Shown here piece after piece: positions 17,371-25,472 of a stretch of 64,000 nt of DNA. Every line of letters begins with the position of its first letter. Positions within the stretch are counted from its first letter, which is position 1. A model generated the notes under the pieces. It searched no databases, was not told the DNA's origin, and worked only from the letters and a program-made list of their open reading frames with translations. The position numbers were made by a program, and so were the translations under genes. This DNA comes from JAJXWB01 sp046349215 (GTDB taxonomy: Bacteria > Pseudomonadota > Alphaproteobacteria > Rhizobiales > Beijerinckiaceae): assembly GCA_046349215.1 (NCBI GenBank), contig JAXMCV010000001.1, positions 1,178,001-1,242,000 of the forward strand. The letters are read 5' to 3'.

Positions 17371-19614
17371 ATGGTCGATAACGTCTCGGCGCCACCTGCC
17401 TTCGGTCAGGCCGATCTCACCAATTGCGAGCGCGAACAGATCCATCTGGCCGGATCCATCCAGCCGCACGGCGCAATTCTGGTTGTCAACGAGGACGATT
17501 GCACCATCCTGCAGGCGAGCGCGAACGCGGGGGTCTTCCTGCGGCTCGACGGCGCTGTTGTCGGTCGCAGGCTTCAGGATATCTCAGCTGACTTGTGCGA
17601 ACGGATTGAACAGCGCCTGGAGTCTTCGATCGCGCATGTGCCTGTCGGCATCCGCTTTTCACGCGCCCACGATCAGCTTTACGACGCGACGATCCATAGA
17701 CCTCCGGCCGGTGGGTTGATCGTCGAGATCGAGCAGGCCGGCGAGAACGTCGATCTGGCGGGTCGCATCGAGCCGCTGCTTAAGCGCATCACCGGATCGC
17801 CTACGCTGCGCAGCCACTGTGACGAAACCGCGCGCGTCGTCCGCGAACTGACCGGCTACGACCGCGTCATGGTCTACCGCTTCGACAAGCAGGGGCATGG
17901 CGAGGTGCTTTCGGAGGATCGGCGGAGCGACCTCGAGTCCTATCTCGGAAACTGGTATCCAGCGTCCGACATTCCGCAGATCGCAAGGCGTCTGTATGAA
18001 CGCAATCGCATCCGCGTTCTGGTCGACGTGACCTACAAGCCAGTTCCCATCGAGCCTCGCGCGTCGCCGCTGACAGGCGAAGAACTGGACATGTCGCTTT
18101 GCATCCTGCGGTCGAGTTCGCCCATTCACGTGCAATATCTTCGCAACATGGGCGTGGCTGCGACGCTGGTGATCTCGCTGATGGTTCACGGCCGCCTCTG
18201 GGGCCTGATCGCCTGCCATCACTATGGCCCGAAATCGGTGCCCTTCGAGTATCGGGCCGTCTGCGAAGTCGTTGCTGAGGCTGTCGCGACCCGCATCGCG
18301 GCTCTGGAGACGTTCGCACAGGCGCGCGCGGAAATGTCGGCGCGTCGGCTGGAACAGAGAATGATCGAGGCGATCTCGCGTGAGGGCGACTGGCGCAATG
18401 CCCTGTTCGAGACCCCGCAGACCTTGCTTCAGGCGCGCGCGACCGGCGCGGCGCTGGTTTACGACGGACAGGTGCAGTCGACCGGAGAGGCGCCCAGCAC
18501 CCTCGATATTCGCGCGATGGCGGCCTGGATCAGGGACCAGCAACCCGGACCTGCATTCTTTTCGGCTCGCTTCACCGCCGAGGCGCCAAGCTTCCGGCAT
18601 CTGACACCTATCGCCTCAGGCGTGGCGGCGCGGCGCGTTTCGGATTCGGGCGACGACTGGCTCATGTGGTTCCGGCCAGAACGAATTCGCACCGTCACCT
18701 GGGGCGGCGACCCCTCGAAGCCCGTGGAAATCGGCAATTCGCCTGCCGACCTGTCGCCGCGACGCTCGTTCGCCCAATGGCATCAGCTTGTCGTGGGCAC
18801 CGCGGAAGACTGGACGTCGGACGATGTCGCGGCGACCCGGCTGATCGGCGAGGTCGTGGCCGATGTCGCCCTCCAGCATCAGTCGGTCCGGTCGCTGATC
18901 ATCCATGACCAGATTCGCCAGGTGAACCGGACGATAAGCGTTTCGGGCCATCCCGTGGCGACCGCTGATGCGGGCGGCGACATCGCCTACACCAACGCAT
19001 CGTATGATCGGCTGGTGTCCGGACGCATCAAGCCGAAGAACATCCGTCAATTCGCGAAATTGCTGATACGGCCGCCCGACATGGCCGAGCGCCTCAACGA
19101 TCTCGTCGAAGACCATCGAGGCTGGCGTGGCGAAGTCTGGATGATGGGCAAGGATGGCGACGAAATTCCGCTGATGCTACGCGCTGACGCCGTCGTGGCG
19201 CCGGATGCGCGGGTGCTCGGATTCGTGCTCCTGTTTACCGATCTCACCGAGGTCAAGGCGGCGGAAGCTGCACGACGGCGCTTCCAGAACGGTCTCGTCG
19301 AAAGCTATGCGATGAAGCATGCGCGCCTCGATACGGAATCCGACCTGGTCTACAGGCGATTGCTGTCTTCGATCGTCGAGAATGCGCAGATCGCCGCGCT
19401 CGAAATCGCCGAGAGCGAGCATGTCGCTGGCATACCTTCGATGCTCGATAGCGTCCGGGATTCGGTTGCGCGATCGGCGGAAGTGCTCGAGACGCTCGTA
19501 TCTCACGCCATGAGATCGACGGCCGCCAACAAGGTGGAATCCGGAAAGGAGAACCCGGTCAGGCGGAAAGCCGGCGCGCGCAAGCCTGGCACTCGTTCGA
19601 AACGGAAATATTGA
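17371..19614 (+). CDS. bphP: Bacteriophytochrome without kinase output (PpsR-interacting BphP type)
   Basis: Red/far-red photoreceptor. The 747-aa protein has PAS (chromophore Cys19 in LTNCEREQ), GAF (PASDIPQ at residues 197-203, His253, CHHYGP), PHY with the tongue motif PRRSF, then another PAS (NRTISVSGHPVATADAGGDI) and a C-terminal helical segment (about 640-710). No histidine-kinase H-box or ATPase motifs follow. This matches the layout of Rhodopseudomonas BphP1, which antagonises PpsR by direct binding. It lies between two ppsR genes, next to heme oxygenase. The lysine/arginine-rich tail overlaps the 3' end of hmuO by 56 bp on the other strand. Confidence 0.92.
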   Translation: MVDNVSAPPAFGQADLTNCEREQIHLAGSIQPHGAILVVNEDDCTILQASANAGVFLRLDGAVVGRRLQDISADLCERIEQRLESSIAHVPVGIRFSRAHDQLYDATIHRPPAGGLIVEIEQAGENVDLAGRIEPLLKRITGSPTLRSHCDETARVVRELTGYDRVMVYRFDKQGHGEVLSEDRRSDLESYLGNWYPASDIPQIARRLYERNRIRVLVDVTYKPVPIEPRASPLTGEELDMSLCILRSSSPIHVQYLRNMGVAATLVISLMVHGRLWGLIACHHYGPKSVPFEYRAVCEVVAEAVATRIAALETFAQARAEMSARRLEQRMIEAISREGDWRNALFETPQTLLQARATGAALVYDGQVQSTGEAPSTLDIRAMAAWIRDQQPGPAFFSARFTAEAPSFRHLTPIASGVAARRVSDSGDDWLMWFRPERIRTVTWGGDPSKPVEIGNSPADLSPRRSFAQWHQLVVGTAEDWTSDDVAATRLIGEVVADVALQHQSVRSLIIHDQIRQVNRTISVSGHPVATADAGGDIAYTNASYDRLVSGRIKPKNIRQFAKLLIRPPDMAERLNDLVEDHRGWRGEVWMMGKDGDEIPLMLRADAVVAPDARVLGFVLLFTDLTEVKAAEAARRRFQNGLVESYAMKHARLDTESDLVYRRLLSSIVENAQIAALEIAESEHVAGIPSMLDSVRDSVARSAEVLETLVSHAMRSTAANKVESGKENPVRRKAGARKPGTRSKRKY

Positions 19615-20212
19615 ATTCGAACGCTCCCTCGGCTTCGGACAGCACCAGTTCCGGATCCTCGACGCGTGCGAGCGCCTCTTCGAAGGCGCTGCGATAGAGG
19701 GCGAGAAAGGGCTTCATCGCTTCGATGGCGGAGAAGTCATAAAAGCCCAGGGTCTCCGCCGGAATGCCGAGGGCCTCGCCGATCAGCTTCCGGAGAATCT
19801 GTCCGCCATTCAGGTCGCCGAAATAACGAACATAGGCGTGAGCGAGCAGGAGATCCGGCTGGCGCGCCGCGACATCGCGAACGCGCGCCGCATAGTCTTG
19901 AGCCGCCGGAACGATCGCAAGTTCGCGCCAGTTCGGGCCGGCCATTCGCAACAAGTCTCCTCGGAGCGCTCCCTGCCGTGCGACGGCTGGAAAATGTATC
20001 AAAGATACAGGAGATTTCGTCGCCAGACGGTCGAGCGAATCTTCAAGAGCCGCATAGACCGGCTCCAGATTGCGCAACAGCAGGACGAAGGCTTCGCGGC
20101 TCGCCTGCTTGCGCAGAAGATCTGCAACGACGCCGGATTTTTCAGCGCGCACATGCGAGCGCGCGGTGCGGGCCTTAAGCGCCGCCAGCGTCAGACGTTC
20201 AGGATTCGTCAT
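19559..20212 (-). CDS. hmuO: Heme oxygenase, HmuO/BphO type (biliverdin supply for the phytochrome)
   Basis: Cleaves heme to biliverdin, the chromophore of BphP. The 217-aa product has an N-terminal histidine in TARSHVRAEKSG (His20, likely proximal ligand) and the distal-helix motif YFGDLNGGQILRKL. ATG 20212 lies behind GAGGCGG and overlaps the ppsR2 end by 14 bp, so the two genes are one operon; an ATG at 20236 would lengthen the overlap. The C-terminus overlaps bphP convergently by 56 bp. No riboswitch or iron box was seen. Confidence 0.9.
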   Translation of the reverse strand: MTNPERLTLAALKARTARSHVRAEKSGVVADLLRKQASREAFVLLLRNLEPVYAALEDSLDRLATKSPVSLIHFPAVARQGALRGDLLRMAGPNWRELAIVPAAQDYAARVRDVAARQPDLLLAHAYVRYFGDLNGGQILRKLIGEALGIPAETLGFYDFSAIEAMKPFLALYRSAFEEALARVEDPELVLSEAEGAFEFNISVSNECQACARRLSA

Positions 20213-21626
20213 CCGCCTCGTTGTCTCCGAGGCCATAGCGACGCATCTTCATGTAGAGGCTTTGCCGGCTGAAGCCGAGCATGTCGGCGGCCGAGGCCCT
20301 GTTGTCGTCGGTCACGATCAGCGCCGCCTCGATCGACAGTTTCTCGATCCAGTCTGTCGCTTCACGCACCATGTCCTTGAGCGGGACACGCCCTACAAGC
20401 TCGGTCATCTGCTCGACCGACTGCGGCAATTCGCGCGCGACCTTTGACGAGGACGCGCGGCGGCGGGGCACCGAACGCAATGTGATGCTGATGGTGGGGC
20501 TTTCAGGATCCGGAAGAGTGAGCGCCGAAACTTCCACATCCTCGTCGTGGCCGCGCGCGCCTCGCAGGACGGTCGGAAAATTTCTGGTGAAGCCATGACG
20601 CTTCAGCGTCGCCGCCAGCGCATCCATATCGATTCCCGGCCGGCCGAGCCATCGATCCAGCGGTTGACCGCGCACCTGCGCTTCGCTGGAAATCTGCGCC
20701 ATTTCGAGGAAATTCTCATTGCTGCGCAGGATGTTGAAATCGGCGTCGACCACCACTGCCGCATCTGGCAACGCGGCGATGAATTCCCATATGTCAGGCA
20801 TATTGGCAGTCGACGCACGTCCTCCGAGGACTTCCATGCGCACGAGGAACTGCTCGCTCTTTTCGTGGCGGAAGACGGCGCCGGAAACGCGAACATCCCT
20901 GCCCTCGAGCTGCGCCCGGACATCGTCGCCGCGACCGACGCTCTGGATAGCCGCCAGCATCCCGGCGACCGCCCGGCCGCCGGCGGGATCGAACAGGTCG
21001 GCGAGCGCTCGCCCGAGCAGACGTTTGGCGCTCTTTCCGATCAGAGCGACGCCGGCCGGGTTGACCTCGACGATCCGGTGACCCACTGGCGCCACGATCA
21101 GCAATGGTTCGTGAGAAGTCTCGAACAGGACGGCGAACCGGGTCTCGGCCTGACGCAGGCGGAGATATTCACGCTCTGTCTCAGCCTGGGCCGCGATGAG
21201 GCGCTGCTGGATGGACGCGGTGACCCCTAGATCGCGACCCAGCAGCACGATGCGCCCCTTCTCGCCGACCGGCGCAGCGCTGCATTCTATGGTCGCTTGG
21301 GATCCAGACTGCAGCGCTATGTTCAATTCGCGCCGCTTGTCCGGCAGGCCGGCCCGGGCATCCTTGATCAGGCGTTCGGCCTTCGGCTTCGCCTCGACGG
21401 TCAGCAGGTCCAGAAAGTTCTTCCCCACCCATTCCGCAACGTTGCCACGCTGGAGCGCGGCGATGCTGGTCGAGACGTCATGGATGCGCCCGCTGTCGTC
21501 GACCACGACAGCGATGTCGCAAGCCGCCGCCAGAAGTCGCGCAGCGTCCACGGCCGTCACGTCGCCCAGCGACTTGCGAGGCGTCTTGAACTGTCTGGAC
21601 GCGCCAGAAGCGGTCTGCTTCTGCAT
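20199..21626 (-). CDS. ppsR: PpsR/CrtJ-type regulator, second copy
   Basis: Second PAS-HTH regulator of the same family (475 aa from ATG 21626). N-terminal PAS-like part SLGDVTAVDAARLLAAACDI, linker with Q-rich helix (IQQRLIAAQAETEREY), two PAS domains (LFETSHEPLLIVAPVGHRIV; FIAALPDAAVVVDADFNILR) and Fis-type HTH (DDNRASAADMLGFSRQSLYM). Cysteines are seen only in the first PAS region (AAACDIAVV, IECSAAP), none in the HTH. AAGGAAG precedes ATG 21626; an ATG at 21677 would add 17 residues. By position beside hmuO-bphP it corresponds to the BphP-partner PpsR2 of Rhodopseudomonas; which copy actually binds the phytochrome is not shown by sequence. Confidence 0.88.
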   Translation of the reverse strand: MQKQTASGASRQFKTPRKSLGDVTAVDAARLLAAACDIAVVVDDSGRIHDVSTSIAALQRGNVAEWVGKNFLDLLTVEAKPKAERLIKDARAGLPDKRRELNIALQSGSQATIECSAAPVGEKGRIVLLGRDLGVTASIQQRLIAAQAETEREYLRLRQAETRFAVLFETSHEPLLIVAPVGHRIVEVNPAGVALIGKSAKRLLGRALADLFDPAGGRAVAGMLAAIQSVGRGDDVRAQLEGRDVRVSGAVFRHEKSEQFLVRMEVLGGRASTANMPDIWEFIAALPDAAVVVDADFNILRSNENFLEMAQISSEAQVRGQPLDRWLGRPGIDMDALAATLKRHGFTRNFPTVLRGARGHDEDVEVSALTLPDPESPTISITLRSVPRRRASSSKVARELPQSVEQMTELVGRVPLKDMVREATDWIEKLSIEAALIVTDDNRASAADMLGFSRQSLYMKMRRYGLGDNEADDES

Positions 21627-21677
21627 CCGGCCCCGCTTCCTTTTCTCTAGAATTCCCCGGACGTCGGCCTGATTCAT

Positions 21678-22148
21678 GTTTGCAAAGAACCCGCAGCTGT
21701 CGCGCCTGAGTCACGACCCCGGAGCCGCTGCAAATTCGAGATAGCGCCTACTTCGTCGGCGCGTTGCGAATCGACAGCGTGAGGATCGCGCAGCTCGGAT
21801 TGTATATGGCCAGCGTAAAGCCAACCTGACAATAGCGAACGCCCCGCCGGGGTGGCGCCCCGCCGACAGGGTTTCAGACGGGCTCCCGGCCCACAGGCGC
21901 ATCATCGACCGCTCCCCACGTCGGAGATCGAGCCCTTCCGCCTGCTCGCCCTCTCTTCCCGCCGTTTTCATGATGTCTCATGCCGACGAAGCCACGCCGT
22001 GGCCCGGGACGGGCGCGCGGCGCCGGGGCGCTTGAAACAATATAAGCCCCATCGCGACCTCAATGTAAAGTTTTTTGAACGTCAATTTATCTTGACACTC
22101 TTTCTTGGCGGGGGCTAGCCTTCGGAACTGACGTCACGAGGACGCGCG
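21678..22148. other. 471-bp intergenic region between ppsR2 and bchF
   Basis: No convincing gene is seen. Around 21842-21872 there is a GC-rich potential hairpin (GGGG-TGGCG-CCCC). The right end carries the bchF promoter and operators (22064-22121). Short open frames here lack ribosome sites and recognisable sequence. Confidence 0.5.
22064..22121 (+). promoter_or_regulatory. bchF operon promoter with two adjoining PpsR-like sites
   Basis: CGTCAATTTATCTTGACA (22080-22097; GTCAA-N6-TTGAC, CGT-N12-ACA) overlaps its upstream neighbour TGTAAAGTTTTTTGAACG (22064-22081; TGT-N12-ACG) by 2 bp, 16 bp centre to centre. TTGACA at 22092-22097 is the likely -35, with TAGCCT (22116-22121) 18 nt on as a possible -10. 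Repression of the whole bchFNBHLM-lhaA-puh run from here is likely, by inference. Confidence 0.65.
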
Positions 22149-22661
22149 ATGGTTGGCCAGGGGAACGGCCGTAATCGACCGAAGGCCCTCTACACGGACG
22201 AGGAGCGCCGACGTCGCGACGAATCCGGATGGACGATCGTGCAAGGTGTTCTGGCGCCGCTGCAATTCCTCGTTTTTCTCGTCAGCCTCGCGCTCATTCT
22301 GCGCTACCTGGCGACTGGCGACGGGTTCGTCGCGGCAGCCGTCTCGATCGTCGCGAAAACCTTCGTTCTCTACGCGATCATGATCACAGGCTCGATCTGG
22401 GAGAAGGACGTCTTCGGCCGATACCTCTTCGCGCCCGCCTTCTTCTGGGAAGATGTCGTCAGCATGCTCGTGCTCGCGCTGCATACCGCGTATCTCGTCG
22501 CGCTCGCGACGAACGCGCTTGGCCCGCGCGGCCAGATGTTCCTGGCGCTGGCCGCATATGCCTCGTATTTCATCAACGCGGCGCAATTCCTCCTGAAGCT
22601 GCGCGCCGCGCGGCTCGACCAGAATTCCCGTGTCCCTCCCCTCGCGGAGCCGGCGCAATGA
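22149..22661 (+). CDS. bchF: 3-vinyl bacteriochlorophyllide hydratase, BchF
   Basis: Hydrates the 3-vinyl group to 3-hydroxyethyl; its product is the BchC substrate. The 170-aa integral membrane protein has an N-terminal charged LYTDEERRRRDESGWTIVQG, typical of BchF, and about four hydrophobic segments, with WEKDVFGRYLFAPAFFWED between the second and third. First gene after the operator region; its stop overlaps the bchN start as ATGA. Confidence 0.94.
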   Translation: MVGQGNGRNRPKALYTDEERRRRDESGWTIVQGVLAPLQFLVFLVSLALILRYLATGDGFVAAAVSIVAKTFVLYAIMITGSIWEKDVFGRYLFAPAFFWEDVVSMLVLALHTAYLVALATNALGPRGQMFLALAAYASYFINAAQFLLKLRAARLDQNSRVPPLAEPAQ

Positions 22662-23944
22662 ACAGTCCGGTCGACATCCTCGCACGCAAGCAGGCGGCCT
22701 GCGCGACGCCGCAGGTGACGTTCGAGCGCGGACAGCGTGAAGTCTTCTGCGGCCTGACCGGAATCGTCTGGCTGCATCGCAAGATCAAGGACGCCTTCTT
22801 CCTCGTCATCGGCTCGCGTACCTGCGCCCATCTCCTGCAATCGGCCGCCGGCGTCATGATCTTTGCGGAGCCGCGCTTCGCAACCGCGGTGATCGAGGAG
22901 CGCGATCTCGCCGGACTTGCCGACGCACAGGAAGAAATCGACCGCGTCGTCGCGGAATTGCTGGCGCGCCGTCCGGACATCAAGCTGCTGTTCCTCGTCG
23001 GATCATGTCCATCGGAAGTCATCAAGCTGGACCTGTCGCGCGCCGCTTCGCGCCTGTCGCAAAAGCATCTGCCAGGCGTCCGCGTACTGGCCTATTCGGG
23101 CAGCGGCATCGAGACGACGTTCACCGAAGGCGAAGACGCCTGCCTCGCCGCGCTCGTCCCGCAACTCCCAGCTGCGCCGCAGGGTCAAAGGTCGCTGCTC
23201 GTCGTGGGCGCTCTGGCCGACGCGGTCGAAGACCAGATGCGTCGCCTGTTCGACGCGATGGGCGTGGGGCCGGTGGCCTTCCTGCCAGCTCGGCGCTCGG
23301 ACCATATGCCCGCCGTCGGCAAGGATACGCTGGTCCTGCTGGCGCAACCTTTCCTGGCCGAAACGCTCCGCTTGCTCGAGGGCCGCGGCGCACGCCGGCT
23401 CGCCGCGCCCTTCCCGCTCGGCGCTGAAGGAACGACCGCGTGGCTGAAGGTCGCCGCCGACGCCTTCGGGATCGACGAACTGAAATTCATTTCCGCGATC
23501 GCGCCGGCGCGCGAACGCGCGATCCGCGCCCTCGCACGCTATCGCCACAGCCTCGCCGGCAAGACCATTTTCTTCTTTCCGGATTCGCAGCTCGAGCCAG
23601 CGCTCGCCCGCTTTCTTTGCCGCGAACTCGACATGCGTGTCGCCGAGATCGGCACCCCGTTCCTTCACCAACGCATCATGGCGGAAGAACTGGCCCTGTT
23701 GCCAGCGGACGTTCCGATCGTCGAGGGACAGGACGTCGAACGCCAGATCGACCGCTGCCGCGCCGCGCAACCGGACATCGTCGTCTGCGGCCTGGGTCTC
23801 GCCAATCCTTTCGAAGCGCAGGGCGTGACGACGAAGTGGTCGATCGAACTGATCTTCTCGCCCATCCAGGGCTACGAGCAGGCCGGCGATCTCGCGGAAC
23901 TCTTCGTGCGACCGCTGCTCCGGCGCGAACGGCTTGAGGTGTGA
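22658..23944 (+). CDS. bchN: Light-independent protochlorophyllide reductase subunit N, BchN
   Basis: Forms the BchN2B2 catalytic component of DPOR, which reduces ring D of protochlorophyllide in the dark. The 428-aa protein has cysteine ligands of the NB cluster in REVFCGLTG, SRTCAHLLQSAAGVMIFAEP and FLVGSCPSEVIKLDL. The ATG overlaps bchF; bchB follows after one nucleotide. Nitrogenase-like fold is known for the family. Confidence 0.95.
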   Translation: MNSPVDILARKQAACATPQVTFERGQREVFCGLTGIVWLHRKIKDAFFLVIGSRTCAHLLQSAAGVMIFAEPRFATAVIEERDLAGLADAQEEIDRVVAELLARRPDIKLLFLVGSCPSEVIKLDLSRAASRLSQKHLPGVRVLAYSGSGIETTFTEGEDACLAALVPQLPAAPQGQRSLLVVGALADAVEDQMRRLFDAMGVGPVAFLPARRSDHMPAVGKDTLVLLAQPFLAETLRLLEGRGARRLAAPFPLGAEGTTAWLKVAADAFGIDELKFISAIAPARERAIRALARYRHSLAGKTIFFFPDSQLEPALARFLCRELDMRVAEIGTPFLHQRIMAEELALLPADVPIVEGQDVERQIDRCRAAQPDIVVCGLGLANPFEAQGVTTKWSIELIFSPIQGYEQAGDLAELFVRPLLRRERLEV

Positions 23945-23945
23945 A

Positions 23946-25472
23946 GTGAAGCTGACGGTCTGGACATATGAGGGGCCACCGCATGTCGGCGCGATGCGGA
24001 TCGCGACCGCCATGAAGGGCCTGCACTATGTCCTGCATGCGCCGCAGGGCGACACTTACGCCGATCTTCTCTTCACGATGATCGAGCGGCGCGCCGAGCG
24101 CCCACCCGTCACCTACACGACATTCCAGGCCCGCGACCTCGGCGGCGACACCGCCGAGCTTTTCAAGACGGCTGCCTGCGACGCCTACGATCGATTTAAG
24201 CCGCAGGCGATGATCGTCGGCGCTTCCTGCACGGCGGAACTGATCCAGGACGATCCGGGCGGCCTCGCCAAGGCGATCGGTCTGCCGATCCCGGTCATTC
24301 CGCTCGAATTACCGTCCTATCAACGCAAGGAAAACTGGGGCGCCGCGGAAACCCTCTATCAGATCGTGCGCGCACTTGCCGCCAAGTCCGATTTCGGCGA
24401 AGGCCGCGCGCCCGAGGCCCGCCCGCGCGCCAACATACTGGGACCGGCCGCGCTCGGATTCCGGCACCGCGACGATCTCGTCGAAATCCGCAAGCTTCTC
24501 GACGAACTCGGCGTCGACGTTCATGTGGTCGCGCCCCTCGGCGCAACGCCCGCCGACATCGCACGATTGCCGGAAGCCGATTTCAATGTCGTCCTCTATC
24601 CGGAAATCGCGCAGCAGGCCGCATCCTACCTGCAGCGGACCTTTGGCCAACCCTTCACACGGACCGTGCCCATTGGGGTCGGCGCGACGCGGGCCTTCAT
24701 GGCGGAGGTCGCGGCGCTGATCGGCAAGAGCGATTATTTCGCGCCGGAACCGGCAGACTCTCGCCTGCCCTGGTACTCGCGCTCGGTCGATTCGACCTAC
24801 CTCACGGGCAAGCGCGTCTTCATCTTCGGCGATGCCACCCATGCGATCGCCGCGGCGCGCATTGCAGCCCATGAACTGGGTTTCAATGTGGTCGGCCTCG
24901 GCTCCTACAGCCGTGAATTCGCGCGCGAGTTGCGCGCCGCGGCCGCTGAGTTCGGCATCGAGGCTCTGATCGCCGACGATTATCTGGAAATCGAAGCCGC
25001 GGTCGCCGCGCTGCAGCCGGAACTGGTTCTCGGAACGCAGATGGAGCGCCATATAGCCAAGCGCCTCGGCATTCCCTGCGCCGTCATCTCGTCGCCCGTG
25101 CATGTGCAGGACTTTCCGGCGCGCCACTCCCCGCAAATGGGCTTCGAAGGCGCCAACGTCATCTTCGACACATGGATCCATCCCCTGATGATGGGTCTCG
25201 AGGAACATCTGCTCGGCATGTTCCGGGAGGATCCGGAATTCCACGATGGCGCAGGCGCGTCTCATCACGGCGCCGGCGCACAGGCGACCGTACCGCAATC
25301 CGAGCCCCTGTCCGCAGGCTGGAGCGCGGACGCCGAGGCCGAGCTCAAGAAGATTCCTTTCTTTGTGCGCGGAAAGGCGCGCCGCAACACCGAACGCTTC
25401 GCCGTCGAGCGGGGCATTGCAACCATTTCGATCGAGACACTGTACGATGCCAAAGCGCATTTCGGCCGCTGA
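23946..25472 (+). CDS. bchB: Light-independent protochlorophyllide reductase subunit B, BchB
   Basis: Second subunit of the DPOR catalytic component. The 508-aa product starts KLTVWTYEGPPHVGAMRIAT, the family N-terminus, which supports GTG 23946 (GAGG seven nt upstream) over an in-frame TTG at 23934. An aspartate is in the usual cluster-ligand context near the N-terminus, GASCTAELIQDDPGG follows near residue 100, and a C-terminal cofactor-binding helix region (EAELKKIPFFVRGKARRNTE) is present. Ends inside the start of bchH (26-bp overlap). Confidence 0.95.
   Translation: MKLTVWTYEGPPHVGAMRIATAMKGLHYVLHAPQGDTYADLLFTMIERRAERPPVTYTTFQARDLGGDTAELFKTAACDAYDRFKPQAMIVGASCTAELIQDDPGGLAKAIGLPIPVIPLELPSYQRKENWGAAETLYQIVRALAAKSDFGEGRAPEARPRANILGPAALGFRHRDDLVEIRKLLDELGVDVHVVAPLGATPADIARLPEADFNVVLYPEIAQQAASYLQRTFGQPFTRTVPIGVGATRAFMAEVAALIGKSDYFAPEPADSRLPWYSRSVDSTYLTGKRVFIFGDATHAIAAARIAAHELGFNVVGLGSYSREFARELRAAAAEFGIEALIADDYLEIEAAVAALQPELVLGTQMERHIAKRLGIPCAVISSPVHVQDFPARHSPQMGFEGANVIFDTWIHPLMMGLEEHLLGMFREDPEFHDGAGASHHGAGAQATVPQSEPLSAGWSADAEAELKKIPFFVRGKARRNTERFAVERGIATISIETLYDAKAHFGR

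Noticed and set aside
21711..21971. Short minus-strand frame in the ppsR2-bchF gap
   Set aside because: No ribosome site, no motif, arginine/serine-rich as in random GC-rich sequence.
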